From the NCBI GenBank assembly GCA_036567785.1, contig DATCTV010000013.1, forward strand, positions 1 to 36,506: DNA of 36,506 nt. The letters run 5' to 3'. Positions 7,875-16,953 of this stretch are shown here, piece by piece. Both the position numbers and the translations under genes were made by a program. This stretch comes from Desulfomonilia bacterium. GTDB lineage: Bacteria; Desulfobacterota; Desulfomonilia; UBA1062. Numbering within the stretch: position 1 is the first letter of the stretch; each line of letters begins with the position of its first letter. Below the pieces are notes generated by a model. That model searched no databases. It had not been told where the DNA came from and saw nothing but the letters and a program-made list of their open reading frames with translations.

Positions 7875-9263
7875 ATGATTAAAACGGCACCAGAAAGATA
7901 CTTGATGACATTTATCTGCCCATTATGCCTCATTATGGTGTTAACGGTTTCATGTATTAAAAGCAGACCGGAAATCATTTCACCAGCAAAAAACGCCCTT
8001 GTTTACGGAGACTCGGTAAAAGTAATCGTAAAAAACCCGGGTGAGCCCGATTTCAGAATCATGCTTGATGATATTGAATACAGCCCATCCTGGCTGAAAG
8101 AAGTCTGGCCGGGCAGATGGATGACAGAACTTGAAATTGAGAGGAAAGGCGATCACAGGATTGTCATAAAAAAAGGCTCAAAAGAGCTCTCTGAGGTAAC
8201 GTTTTGCAATTCCCTTTCAATTCAGGAAATAACAGATAAGGTGATCAACTCGTATGTTTCAGGCAACGCGCCTGAAACCCTCAAATGGGACTGGGCGCCT
8301 GCGGTTCTTTTATATGCGCTCATGAAATACGCGCCATATTCAGCGGATGAGAAAGGATGCATTGATTATGTAAGGGCATATCATAAAAACTGGCTTGAAA
8401 AGGGACTTCCGGAAATAAACTGGGCGGATGAATGCCCGCCGGCCCTTTCAGCCCTTATGCTCGATCAATTTTACGGCGATGATTTCGCCATGCCCGCTGT
8501 ACTCGATGTTGCTGCCTATATTAGAGAGACGCCCAGGAATGCGCTCGGCAGCCTTGATCATCTCGGCTCAAGCGCATTTTCCATAATTTATCCCGATTCA
8601 ATCTGGGTGGATTCGCTTATGATGTGGGCTCTCTTTTCTGTTCAATATGGTCTTTATTCTAACGACAGCGGGCTCGAAAATTTCGGTCTTGAGCAGCCTT
8701 TTATTTTTTCAGAAAAGCTTAAGGATCCTGAAACCGGATTGTTCCATCATGCCTGGAATATAAAAACAGGTTCGCTTATCCCGAAAGAGAACGCATTCTG
8801 GCTCAGGGGAAACGCCTGGGTAATGGTTTCCGTTCTGGAGATGATTTGCGAGGCAGGTGAAAACCATGAAAAGTACTCTGAGCTGTGCGGCATGTTTAAA
8901 GAACTTGCAGAGAGCGCGCGGACTTACAGGCAGCCTTCCGGCTACTGGGACACCGTAATGGCAGATCCCGGATTCGCCTATGAAGAAAGCTCAGGCTCGG
9001 CGCTCATTGCATACGCTTATGCCAAAGGCCACAGACTGGGTCTTCTTGACGAAACTTATCTGTACTCAGCTCAAGATACATTCTCATCGATCACGGCCAG
9101 GCTGAAAAAAAGCGATGAGGGTTATCTGGTTACAGATGTGTCTTCAGGAACCATCCCGTCAACAAAACTTGGATATAAACTCGTCCCGGTATCGGACAAT
9201 ATTCCTTATGGTGTCGGAGCATATCTGATGCTTGCAACCGAAATGATACTTTCAGGATATTAG
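7875..9263 (+). CDS. GH88/GH105-type unsaturated glucuronyl/rhamnogalacturonyl hydrolase, lipoprotein
   Basis: A 462-aa predicted glycoside hydrolase of the six-hairpin (alpha/alpha)6 fold. Family motifs are DSIWVDSLMMWALF near residue 249, HAWN near 294, and FWLRGNAWVM near 311, matching the WxRGNxW signature of GH105/YteR. Such enzymes remove unsaturated uronic acid from oligosaccharides made by pectin or glycosaminoglycan lyases. The N-terminus has a signal peptide ending at Cys27 (LTVSC), and residues 30-110 form a beta-rich extra domain before the catalytic part. A strong AGGAGG lies 5 nt upstream of ATG 7875. A tagaturonate reductase at 25195-26613 would handle downstream hexuronates, but it is far away and not in the same operon. 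Confidence 0.78.
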   Translation: MIKTAPERYLMTFICPLCLIMVLTVSCIKSRPEIISPAKNALVYGDSVKVIVKNPGEPDFRIMLDDIEYSPSWLKEVWPGRWMTELEIERKGDHRIVIKKGSKELSEVTFCNSLSIQEITDKVINSYVSGNAPETLKWDWAPAVLLYALMKYAPYSADEKGCIDYVRAYHKNWLEKGLPEINWADECPPALSALMLDQFYGDDFAMPAVLDVAAYIRETPRNALGSLDHLGSSAFSIIYPDSIWVDSLMMWALFSVQYGLYSNDSGLENFGLEQPFIFSEKLKDPETGLFHHAWNIKTGSLIPKENAFWLRGNAWVMVSVLEMICEAGENHEKYSELCGMFKELAESARTYRQPSGYWDTVMADPGFAYEESSGSALIAYAYAKGHRLGLLDETYLYSAQDTFSSITARLKKSDEGYLVTDVSSGTIPSTKLGYKLVPVSDNIPYGVGAYLMLATEMILSGY

Positions 9264-9378
9264 AAAGAAAAGAGCTGATAAGCTATTAAGCTGTTGAGCT
9301 GATAATCAAAATCAAATCCCATAAAATATGTTTTTTATAATCAACATATCTGTGAGCTTCCCAATAGACAGATGAATC

Positions 9379-9402
9379 ACTCTCTGGTTGAAAGAAGAGA
9401 GT
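9379..9402. other. Hairpin between convergent genes
   Basis: A perfect 7-bp inverted repeat, ACTCTCT/AGAGAGT, with a 10-nt loop lies in the 180-bp gap between the convergent GH105-type and SDR genes. Neither side has a T-run, so it is only a candidate bidirectional terminator. Confidence 0.25.
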
Positions 9403-9444
9403 TATCCTGTTAAGTAAGGCAGCGCCGGGATGGTCAAAAGGCTA

Positions 9445-10272
9445 TCAGTTGGTGTTGCAGTACTCCGGCTCCAGTCTGCGCGCCAGCTTATAAAAGCATG
9501 CTGGACACCATCTATGGATTAAGATGGCAAGCCGCTCCGGAAATCCACCCACATAAATCAGGGGTGATTTTTTCTCAAGGCGTTTGACTACATGTTTTGC
9601 CATTTTATCCGGCGGCATGCCTTTAAGGCATGCTTCGGAATGCTCTCCGAAAATGTGCCCTTTGCCATTCAAACTGTTCACCGTAATATTGGTGCGGATA
9701 AACCCCGGGGTGATCATTGATACGGTGATGCCTTTCGGGCTTTCCGCGCGCAGGGCATCATAGAATCCATGCAGTCCATGTTTTGCCGCGGAATAGGCCG
9801 AACTGCATTTGTCGCTCAAGACCCCGTTTACGCTGCTTACGCAAACGATATGCCCCGTTCCCTTCTTTTCCATCAAAGGCAACACCTTAAGGGTTATGGC
9901 GATATTTCCGAAGAAATTAACTTCCATAACTTTTTGGTAAATCGATAATGGCGTGTTTCTCACCCAATCCTTGTAATCGATGCCTGCATTATTGATCAGA
10001 ACATCTATCCCGCCGCATCGGGCCATGACCTTGGCGACCTTTTCATCAACGGTATCGAACTGGGTAATATCAAGAGGGAGCACCATGGCGTTCTCCGGGT
10101 ACTTTAATTCACTTTTGACTTTATTCAAGACAGCTTCTCTTCTTGCAGACAAGACGACATAAGCGCCCCTGGCATTGTATTCTCTGGCCAAGGCCTCACC
10201 GATGCCCGAAGATGCACCCGTTATCCAGACGACTTTTTTATTCAGCATGACGTTTTTCTCCTCTACAGTCAT
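9445..10272 (-). CDS. Short-chain dehydrogenase/reductase (DHRS7-like)
   Basis: A 275-aa NAD(P)-dependent oxidoreductase of the classical SDR family. It has the cofactor motif TGASSGIGEALA, NNAG, catalytic Ser in CVSSVNG and the YSAAKHG (YxxxK) pair, followed by PGFIRTNI. The C-terminal 40 residues are hydrophobic and cysteine-containing, as in membrane-associated DHRS7-type SDRs. I placed the start at ATG 10272, which has AAGGAG at good spacing; an in-frame GTG at 10296 is less likely. It follows the histidine kinase by 55 bp and may be the last gene of the ArnT-regulator-kinase operon. The substrate is unknown. Confidence 0.85.
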   Translation of the reverse strand: MTVEEKNVMLNKKVVWITGASSGIGEALAREYNARGAYVVLSARREAVLNKVKSELKYPENAMVLPLDITQFDTVDEKVAKVMARCGGIDVLINNAGIDYKDWVRNTPLSIYQKVMEVNFFGNIAITLKVLPLMEKKGTGHIVCVSSVNGVLSDKCSSAYSAAKHGLHGFYDALRAESPKGITVSMITPGFIRTNITVNSLNGKGHIFGEHSEACLKGMPPDKMAKHVVKRLEKKSPLIYVGGFPERLAILIHRWCPACFYKLARRLEPEYCNTN

Positions 10273-10327
10273 TTTATACTCCTTTTCAGATACCACCTGG
10301 TTTTTCCGAGGCTCAGCATTCGGGTCG

Positions 10328-11719
10328 CTATATCGGGAGGCTCAGACAGAAGGTGCTTCCGTCTGATGAGGTCTTGACGCTCACATCCCCGCCGTGGGCC
10401 TTGGCGATCGCCATGACCAGGCTCAGGCCGAGGCCGCTTCCCGGTGTGGACCGGCTGAGGTCGCCACGGTAGAAGCGTTCGAATATATGAGACATATCCT
10501 TTTCGGATATTCCAGGTCCGGTATCGGTTACTGAAATTGCCATCCTGCCATCTGCAGATCGTGCGCTTACGCATATCTCACCGCCAGAAGGCGTATATTT
10601 GACCGCATTATCGATCAGGTTGGCGACAGCCCTCTGGATCATGGCCTTGTCAGCTGAAATGCAGGGGAGTGTGTCAGGATTAAGCAGGACAAGAATGATC
10701 CCCCTGTCCTGGGCAAGCGCACCGTAAATATCAACAATATCGCCGAGAATCTCATTGATATCCACCTCTTCGGTGTCAAGCCCCGTCAACCCGGCATCTG
10801 TCCGTGCTATATCGAGCATGGTGTTTATCATCGAGACCATCCTGTCGCATTCCTCGATCACGTTGCCTGCCATATCCCTGTATTCGGTAAGATTCTGCGA
10901 GCCTGTAAGGGTCGTTTCTGCAATTCCCCTGATTCTTGTAAGAGGGCTTTTAAGGTCATGAGCTATGTTGTCCGTTACGGCCCTCATATCGTTTATAAGG
11001 GCCTCAATGCGCTCGAGCATATCATTGAAGGCCGTTGCAAGTTCAGCTATCTCACGGCCTTCATTCCCCACGGGAACCCTTCTTGAAAGCCCTTCTGTCC
11101 CGATGATCCCTGCCGTCTTTGTTACTCGTTCGACCCCGCGCATCGCCTTTTTTGCAACGAACCATGCAGCTAGGGCTCCTATCATGAGAATCAGCGAGAA
11201 AGCGGTTGAGAATATCTCCCTGAAATCTTCCATGACCTCGTCATTGTCTCTCACCGTTCTTCCTGCTGCGATGAATGAGCCGTCCTTCAAATGCCTGATG
11301 ATTACCCTGACCTTGTGTTTTCGTTCTTCAACCTTGAGTGTGGTAAAATTTTCTTCGTTCTTCATGCCTTTTGCTTTTTTTGACAAGGCCTCTGCAGCCC
11401 CTTTCCATGGATTCATGTCAGTTTTCAGAACGGGATCGGCCTTATTATCCAGAAGCATAACGAACATCCTGTCAACGCCCTCGTATTTTGTCTGCCTGTT
11501 GATTTCCTCGTTAAACAGAGGTCTGTTCCCCGATTCGTAAAGGAGCCCCAGGTCGGACGCCTGTTTTCTTAAAAGCTCGTCAAGCCTTGCCTGAAGGTTG
11601 GATGCGAGCCCTATGTAAAGAACGCCGAATGCCGCGGCTGAGACAACGACGAAGGCTGCGACATAGGAAAGGGCGATTTTCAGGGCAACGCCCGATATTA
11701 TGGAAGGCTTTCTACTCAA
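10328..11719 (-). CDS. HAMP-domain sensor histidine kinase
   Basis: A 463-aa membrane sensor kinase. A first membrane segment is at about residues 13-37, a periplasmic sensor region at 38-165 and a second membrane segment at about 168-188, followed by HAMP. The phosphoacceptor motif NIAHDLKSPLTRIRG is near residue 250. The ATPase domain shows NLIDNAVKYTPSGG (N box), DTGPGI (G1), FERFYRG (F box) and GSGLGLSL (G2). The start is TTG 11719, overlapping the stop of the response regulator by 8 bp; no later ATG would preserve the first membrane helix. It should phosphorylate the OmpR-type regulator encoded just upstream. The stimulus is unknown; the layout resembles CusS/QseC-type kinases sensing metals or envelope stress. 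Confidence 0.93.
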   Translation of the reverse strand: MSRKPSIISGVALKIALSYVAAFVVVSAAAFGVLYIGLASNLQARLDELLRKQASDLGLLYESGNRPLFNEEINRQTKYEGVDRMFVMLLDNKADPVLKTDMNPWKGAAEALSKKAKGMKNEENFTTLKVEERKHKVRVIIRHLKDGSFIAAGRTVRDNDEVMEDFREIFSTAFSLILMIGALAAWFVAKKAMRGVERVTKTAGIIGTEGLSRRVPVGNEGREIAELATAFNDMLERIEALINDMRAVTDNIAHDLKSPLTRIRGIAETTLTGSQNLTEYRDMAGNVIEECDRMVSMINTMLDIARTDAGLTGLDTEEVDINEILGDIVDIYGALAQDRGIILVLLNPDTLPCISADKAMIQRAVANLIDNAVKYTPSGGEICVSARSADGRMAISVTDTGPGISEKDMSHIFERFYRGDLSRSTPGSGLGLSLVMAIAKAHGGDVSVKTSSDGSTFCLSLPI

Positions 11720-12380
11720 TCATGTACCCCGCGCCGCGGATTGTCTGGATAAGCTTGTGTTCGTGGTCTCGGTCGATCTTGTCCCTCAAGTGGCATATCC
11801 TTGCCTCGACAACGTTTGTCTGGGGGTCAAAATTATAATTCCAGACATTTTCAATGATCATTGTCTTTGAAATGACCCTGCCCTTGTTTCTGACAAGGTA
11901 TTCAAGCAGTGCGAATTCTTTTGTCTGAAGTTCTATCTCAACCCCCGCCCTGAAGACCTTTCTTTTTATAAGGTCAAGAGTCAGGTCTGATATGCTGAGC
12001 GTTGTAGGTTCCGCGGATGTCGAAGCACGCCTGAGAACAGCCTGAAGTCTTGCAAGAAGTTCGGAAAATGCGAAAGGTTTTGGAATATAGTCATCACCAC
12101 CCGCCTGAAGTCCTTTTATGCGGTCCTCGGTCGAACCCTTTGCGCTTAAAAAAATGACCGGGGTCGTGTTTCTGTCAGCCCGCAGACGTTTCACCACGGA
12201 TATTCCGTCGAGCAGCGGCAGCATTATATCAACTACCGCCGCATCATAAGATGCCGTCTGCGCCATGAAAAGGCCGGTTTCTCCGTCAGGCGCATGGTCC
12301 GCCAGATATCCGGCCTGCGTGAGGCCTTTGATTATGAATGATGCTGTTTTCACATCATCTTCAATTACAAGGACTTTCAT
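11712..12380 (-). CDS. OmpR/PhoB-family response regulator
   Basis: A 222-aa two-component response regulator. The receiver domain (1-115) has the acidic pair EDD (8-10), phosphoacceptor Asp in VVDIMLP (near 51), Ser/Thr in FLSAKG and Lys in PKPF (near 101). The C-terminal winged helix (about 125-220) includes LQTKEFALLEYLVRNKG and TIRGAGYMIE, which is standard for OmpR-type DNA-binding domains. It overlaps the histidine kinase gene by 8 bp, making a clear cognate pair. The ArnT-like gene ends 3 bp upstream, so regulator, kinase and glycosyltransferase probably share a transcript, and the system may regulate its own operon. Confidence 0.95.
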   Translation of the reverse strand: MKVLVIEDDVKTASFIIKGLTQAGYLADHAPDGETGLFMAQTASYDAAVVDIMLPLLDGISVVKRLRADRNTTPVIFLSAKGSTEDRIKGLQAGGDDYIPKPFAFSELLARLQAVLRRASTSAEPTTLSISDLTLDLIKRKVFRAGVEIELQTKEFALLEYLVRNKGRVISKTMIIENVWNYNFDPQTNVVEARICHLRDKIDRDHEHKLIQTIRGAGYMIE

Positions 12381-12383
12381 TCT

Positions 12384-13952
12384 TTATTTCACCGTTTTTA
12401 CAGGGGATTCGGGAATGATATAAGCAAGTCTTGCGTTTTTTCTACCTATTCGCTTGTCCAGCACCACATCGACCTTATACAGCTTCCTGATTTTCCGCGT
12501 TATGTCTTCTTTGCGGCTGTCGGCCCAGATATAATATCCTTCTTCGGTAATATGATCGGGTTTCGGAACGTTCCTGAAATGCCTGCCGGTTATCATTGGC
12601 ATCACGCCTTCAAACACCTCGTCATCAGCAAGCAGGATTATTTCGTTGCCATGAGAAACGCTGAGGGCTTTTTCAGCAAACGGCAGAAAATCCTCCCCGG
12701 GCTGTCTGTATATGTAGAAAACAAACATGGCCGAGGCCATCACCATGCAGACCGAAATGCACAGAGCGAGGTTGGACATCTTCAGTCCGCTGAACCTGTA
12801 TATGTATACAAGGCTGCCGATGGATATTATACCCATGATTATTCCCCAGAAAGGCACACCCATGAATAATCCTGCAAGCGGAACCAGTGCTGCGGCTGCA
12901 GTAAGGGCCCATGTGATCTTTATCATGAGTTCCTCCCATTTTTTCTGTGGCGGAGACGACAGCCATGAAGCGATCATACAGGCTATTGCAGGACCGAGTG
13001 GCGCCAGATAAAGCCCTCTTTTTGCCGATGAAGCCGAAAGCAGCAGCAGCGGTCCTATAAACCAGGGGAGATAGCTGTCGTTTCTGAAATTCTTAAATGA
13101 TGCAATGAAAGCGGGTATTCCAACAAGCGTCCATGGGATCATCTCGGAGGGTATTTTGGGCAGATAATAGAAAGTTCCGTGCATATGTCCGAGAGCAGCA
13201 CCTTCAGGCGCGCCTGTAAAACGCATGATGTTGTTTACGACTATCACTTCCCTTACGAATGACCACCCTCCGCTGTTATAGAGAAGGGCGGTCCATGCAC
13301 CGATGGGCAGAAGGAAGAATATGAGCGCGATATGGGGTTTCGATCTGATGATAAGCTTGAAATCACGTTTTATGATGATATCCACAAGGATGGCGGATGC
13401 TATCATTGCCGGCCCAACAAAGCCCTTTGCCATGAATGCCGCTGCCGCACCGGTGCCCAGAAGCATGGAATCAGTCCATTTCCCCTCGCGGGTTATTCTG
13501 AACCACGCTATCATGGAAAGCGCCACACCGAACACGAGGGCAATGTCGACGATTATCCAGCGCGATTGATCGAAAAACTGCCAGAGGGTGGAAAGCACGA
13601 GGCAGGCCATAGCTGCGGTAATATCCGATGTCCTTTTCCTTATGCCGAAGAAGATTGTAACCAGGGTAAGGATTGAAAAGAATGTTGAAGCAAGTCTGAA
13701 AGGCAAATCGTCGGTGGTGCCGAAAATTTTCCCGAATGAAGCCGCGACCCAGTAATAAAGCGGGGGTTTTTCGAGGAATGGGACACCGTTGAGCCTGGGG
13801 ACGACAAAATCACCGGTTCTGGCCATCTCTGAACATATGCCTGCCATATAAGGCTCGTCGGGACGCCATATGCCGTGATTTATTCCGGGCAGAAGTATAA
13901 ACACCAGTGCCCCGAGGATGAAATACCAGGTTTTTTTGTCGATCTTTTCCAT
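12384..13952 (-). CDS. ArnT-like/GT39 family integral-membrane glycosyltransferase
   Basis: A 522-aa polytopic membrane protein of the PMT/ArnT (GT-C) superfamily, whose members transfer sugars from a lipid-phosphate carrier to lipid A or protein on the periplasmic side. The N-terminal loop contains the expected acidic motif RPDEPYMAGICSEM near residue 33 and the conserved PRLNGVPFLEKPPLYYW near 53. About ten to twelve hydrophobic segments follow, then a soluble C-terminal domain (about 430-522). ATG 13952 has a GGAG Shine-Dalgarno. It heads the minus-strand operon with the two-component system, as in other envelope-modification systems. Transfer of 4-amino-arabinose itself is not shown: no arnABCDEF genes are in the window. 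Confidence 0.82.
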   Translation of the reverse strand: MEKIDKKTWYFILGALVFILLPGINHGIWRPDEPYMAGICSEMARTGDFVVPRLNGVPFLEKPPLYYWVAASFGKIFGTTDDLPFRLASTFFSILTLVTIFFGIRKRTSDITAAMACLVLSTLWQFFDQSRWIIVDIALVFGVALSMIAWFRITREGKWTDSMLLGTGAAAAFMAKGFVGPAMIASAILVDIIIKRDFKLIIRSKPHIALIFFLLPIGAWTALLYNSGGWSFVREVIVVNNIMRFTGAPEGAALGHMHGTFYYLPKIPSEMIPWTLVGIPAFIASFKNFRNDSYLPWFIGPLLLLSASSAKRGLYLAPLGPAIACMIASWLSSPPQKKWEELMIKITWALTAAAALVPLAGLFMGVPFWGIIMGIISIGSLVYIYRFSGLKMSNLALCISVCMVMASAMFVFYIYRQPGEDFLPFAEKALSVSHGNEIILLADDEVFEGVMPMITGRHFRNVPKPDHITEEGYYIWADSRKEDITRKIRKLYKVDVVLDKRIGRKNARLAYIIPESPVKTVK

Positions 13953-13993
13953 AAAACATTCTCCAAGTTAGACTGAAATTAACATATAATAAA

Positions 13994-14023
13994 TTGACAA
14001 GGCAAATTGCATATTGGTAATCT
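13994..14023 (+). promoter_or_regulatory. Candidate sigma-70-type promoter for the redox operon
   Basis: A perfect -35 TTGACA (13994-13999) is followed after 18 bp by TAATCT (14018-14023). The start codon of the FAD oxidoreductase is only 7 nt past the -10 box, so a transcript from here would be leaderless or nearly so. No good Shine-Dalgarno precedes that ATG, which fits. The reading rests on two short boxes. Confidence 0.4.
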
Positions 14024-14029
14024 TGGCGG

Positions 14030-15115
14030 ATGAATAATAATTATAAAGCCATTGTCATCGGTGCAGGCCCTGCAGGACTGGGAGCGGCGCTTGCCCTTTC
14101 CCGTGCGGGAATTGAAGTGGATATTTATGAGAGACAGAAGGAAATCGGCCTTCAGAGAAGGGGAGAGACCATACGATTCAGCCCTGAAATGGAGGCCCTG
14201 CTCGGAAAAGGTTTTTTCGAATCGCAGACGATCCACAAAATAAACAAACGCCGCTACTATTCCCATTCGGGCAAAAAGCTGGTTGACCGGACGATATCCG
14301 AATATAACCTGATCATCGACTGGCAGTGTTTCATCAGGGCCATTGCAGCAGTGGTTGAGAAATCCGGGGCAAGGATTAATACCGGGACCGCTGTTGAAGG
14401 TATCGTGATTGAAAAGGGAAGGGCCAGGATGGTGAGGCTTTCCGGAAGGGATTGTCCGGCTGATCTTGTATATTCCTGCGGCGGCATAGACGATCTTTCT
14501 TCAATCCTTGCCGGAATTGACCGCTCCAGACTGGACAGGCCCGCCGCAAAATGGATTCTTAAAAACTATGGCGGCCCTGAAGACAGGCTGGAGTATCATT
14601 TCCATGCGGAAGACGGCAGGCTTGCAGTCGGCTGCATATTTCCCAGAGGCAAGGGGGAAGCGGAAATAATCATCCTGAGCCTGTCGAACAACTGGCTGCC
14701 CGAACTTGAAGAATTCTCCTCTTTCCACAAAATCTTCTCCGAGAGGATAAATGGCGCCACAGTCGAATACAGCCTGCGTACATCGATCCCGATGGGCGGG
14801 ATGATAACCGAATGCATGCCTGCGAAAGGCCTTTTTACGGCAGGAGATGCACTGGGCCATGTACAGGCGAGAGGAGGCAGCGGCATCAGGACGTCTTTCC
14901 TGATATCGAATGCATGCGGTGTTGCCGGGGCTAATGCCCTAAGATATGGAAACTGGGACAGGGTCCCGGAGATAATCAGAAAAAATTCTCATATGAAATC
15001 GCTAAGAATACATAACTTGATTTTTTCGGAATTAAGAATGCTTATGTTCAGGCCGGCTGCAACCGAGCAGGGGATGGATATCCTCTGGCCGGCTATTTCA
15101 GCGGCACTCCGCTGA
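14030..15115 (+). CDS. FAD-dependent oxidoreductase (geranylgeranyl reductase-like)
   Basis: A 361-aa flavoprotein of the PHBH/geranylgeranyl-reductase type. The FAD-binding GAGPAGLGAALAL is at residues 11-23, with the ribose-binding acid E34 in DIYERQ. The second FAD motif GLFTAGDALGHVQARGGSG lies near residue 264 and matches the GDAAG-type motif of geranylgeranyl reductases better than a hydroxylase. Such enzymes reduce isoprenoid double bonds, often with ferredoxin in anaerobes, or oxidise substrates with oxygen. It is the first gene of the plus-strand redox operon and would use low-potential electrons if the downstream Fe-S proteins supply them. Substrate unknown. Confidence 0.8.
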   Translation: MNNNYKAIVIGAGPAGLGAALALSRAGIEVDIYERQKEIGLQRRGETIRFSPEMEALLGKGFFESQTIHKINKRRYYSHSGKKLVDRTISEYNLIIDWQCFIRAIAAVVEKSGARINTGTAVEGIVIEKGRARMVRLSGRDCPADLVYSCGGIDDLSSILAGIDRSRLDRPAAKWILKNYGGPEDRLEYHFHAEDGRLAVGCIFPRGKGEAEIIILSLSNNWLPELEEFSSFHKIFSERINGATVEYSLRTSIPMGGMITECMPAKGLFTAGDALGHVQARGGSGIRTSFLISNACGVAGANALRYGNWDRVPEIIRKNSHMKSLRIHNLIFSELRMLMFRPAATEQGMDILWPAISAALR

Positions 15116-15181
15116 TGCGGTATAAAACCGGTTATGCCTTATCTGTTGCAGGATGATTTAACTTCTTTAAAGGGGGATAAA

Positions 15182-16174
15182 ATGAAAGGCAGATTTTCAG
15201 TCATATTTGTCATGCTGATCGTTTCATCGATTCTAAGCGGGTGCGGGATTTTCATAAAAAATATACCGAAGGGTGAAATCGCAATCCCATGCCCGAACGG
15301 CGAAGACCACATGATAAAGGTCGGCGGTATTAATTTTCATTATACTGAATACCCTGCTGCGGGCCAGAAAGTGCTTATGGTACATGGATTCGGTTCGTCG
15401 ACTTATTCATGGGAGAAAACGGCCCCTGTTCTTCAGGCAAAAGGAATGCACGTCTATGCAATCGATATGAAAGGGTTCGGCTGGTCTGACAAACCCAGGG
15501 CGTCCCGTGATGTCAAATATGATCCGGTTACGCTTATGGAGGAAGTTAGAGCCTGCATGGATGCCATGGAACTCCGGAATGTGATCTATGTCGGCAACTC
15601 ACTGGGCGGTGCCGTGGGGATTCTCATGGCGATGGAGCATCCCGAATACATCAACAGCATGGTGCTTCTGGACCCGGCAGGCTATCCCCAGAAAAAGCCT
15701 CTTATCATACGTCTGGGGGCGGTGCCCGGGGCAGTCTGCTCGATAAAGACGCTGTTCGGTAAATGGGTGGTGAAATGGAACCTGAAGGAAGTATTCTACA
15801 ACAAGGACTGGGTGAGCCGGGATCAGATAGACAATTATTATGCAAGGCTTATAACTGAGGGTGCGATTGACGCTCAGGCATCAATAATAACGCAGCTTGA
15901 TTTCGATTATTTCAAACCATACCTCAAGCGCATTCCTTCAATCGGACAGAAAACCCTGCTCGTATGGGGAAAGGAAGATGAATGGATTCCGCTCAACGTG
16001 GGCTATCAGTACAGGCACGACCTTCCGAATGCAAACCTAACAATAATTCAGCATTGCGGGCATACGCCACAGGAGGAACTGCCGAATGTAACAGCCAGTC
16101 TGATACTTGATTTTATTGATGAAAAGATAACAAAAGATATGACGATCGGACCATATTCAAAAGAAAACAGATAA
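15182..16174 (+). CDS. Alpha/beta-hydrolase lipoprotein
   Basis: A 330-aa alpha/beta-fold hydrolase anchored by a lipoprotein signal. The lipobox LSGC gives lipidated Cys21. The oxyanion segment is MVHGFGSSTYSW, the nucleophile Ser lies in GNSLGGAVG, the acid in LVWGKEDEWIP and the His in QHCGHTPQEE, so the triad is complete. I chose ATG 15182 because AAAGGGGG is correctly spaced and the signal peptide then starts naturally; an in-frame ATG at 15134 would add 16 residues before it. It sits between the FAD oxidoreductase and an SDR in one operon. It could be an esterase, epoxide hydrolase-like or C-C hydrolase enzyme; the envelope location suggests a lipid or polymer substrate. Confidence 0.85.
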   Translation: MKGRFSVIFVMLIVSSILSGCGIFIKNIPKGEIAIPCPNGEDHMIKVGGINFHYTEYPAAGQKVLMVHGFGSSTYSWEKTAPVLQAKGMHVYAIDMKGFGWSDKPRASRDVKYDPVTLMEEVRACMDAMELRNVIYVGNSLGGAVGILMAMEHPEYINSMVLLDPAGYPQKKPLIIRLGAVPGAVCSIKTLFGKWVVKWNLKEVFYNKDWVSRDQIDNYYARLITEGAIDAQASIITQLDFDYFKPYLKRIPSIGQKTLLVWGKEDEWIPLNVGYQYRHDLPNANLTIIQHCGHTPQEELPNVTASLILDFIDEKITKDMTIGPYSKENR

Positions 16175-16192
16175 CAGCAGGGAGAGAAAGTT

Positions 16193-16951
16193 ATGAATTA
16201 CGGACTTGAAGATAAGGTTGTTCTTGTTACAGGAGGAAGCCGTGGCATTGGGCTCGAGATGGCGAAGACCCTGCTCGGCCAGGGAGCAAAAGTTGCGATT
16301 TGTGGAAGGAAAAAAGAAGGCCTCGACGCGGCAGCGGCTCTTCTTAATGGGGGCGAACGGCTCATTCAAATTCAGGCCCATATAGCGCAGGAAGCCGACG
16401 TCGAAAGGATGTTCGATGAAATCACCGCATGGTCTGGCGGCCGCCTTGACATACTCATAAACAATGTCGGAATGAACCTTCTGACCGCATCGATTGCAGA
16501 TACCGAACCAGCGGTCTGGCAGAAGATAATCGATTCGAACCTGGGCGGCACGTTTCTGGTTTCCCGCAAGGCTGCAAAAATAATGAAGCCTCAGAATAAG
16601 GGCTCTATCGTCACAATCACATCCGTTGCAGGCAGAAAGGCCTCTCCGGGCATGGGGATTTACGGAACGGCAAAGGCGGCGATAGAGATGCTTACAAAGG
16701 TGCTGGCAAGCGAACTGGCCCAGTACGGTATAAGGGTCAACGCCGTTGCGCCTGCCATGGTCAGGACCGATTTTTCAAAACCCTTCTGGTCTAATGCCGA
16801 CATACTGGCCCAGATCACTAAAGGCATTCCCATGGGCCGCATAGCCGAACCCTCGGAAGTGGTGCATCCCGTGCTTTTCCTGGCCTCGGACGGTGCCAGC
16901 TTTATAACAGGCCAGACCCTTGTCGTCGACGGGGGCACCACGGCAATTTGA
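16193..16951 (+). CDS. Short-chain dehydrogenase/reductase (FabG-like)
   Basis: A 252-aa classical SDR close in layout to 3-oxoacyl reductases and glucose dehydrogenases. It shows TGGSRGIG, NNVG, catalytic Ser in TSVAGRK, Tyr-Lys in YGTAKAA, and the C-terminal DGASFITGQTLVVDGG, typical of FabG-type enzymes. It lies 18 bp after the hydrolase, and its stop is 2 bp before the activase start, so all three are cotranslated. FabG itself is unlikely because no fatty-acid genes are nearby. A dehydrogenase acting on a hydroxyacyl or alicyclic intermediate would fit the adjoining activase, but this is inference. Confidence 0.88.
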   Translation: MNYGLEDKVVLVTGGSRGIGLEMAKTLLGQGAKVAICGRKKEGLDAAAALLNGGERLIQIQAHIAQEADVERMFDEITAWSGGRLDILINNVGMNLLTASIADTEPAVWQKIIDSNLGGTFLVSRKAAKIMKPQNKGSIVTITSVAGRKASPGMGIYGTAKAAIEMLTKVLASELAQYGIRVNAVAPAMVRTDFSKPFWSNADILAQITKGIPMGRIAEPSEVVHPVLFLASDGASFITGQTLVVDGGTTAI

Positions 16952-16953
16952 CC

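Noticed and set aside
10269-10574. A 101-codon minus-strand frame inside the kinase gene
   Set aside because: It is a shadow of the kinase ATPase domain, with no start signal.
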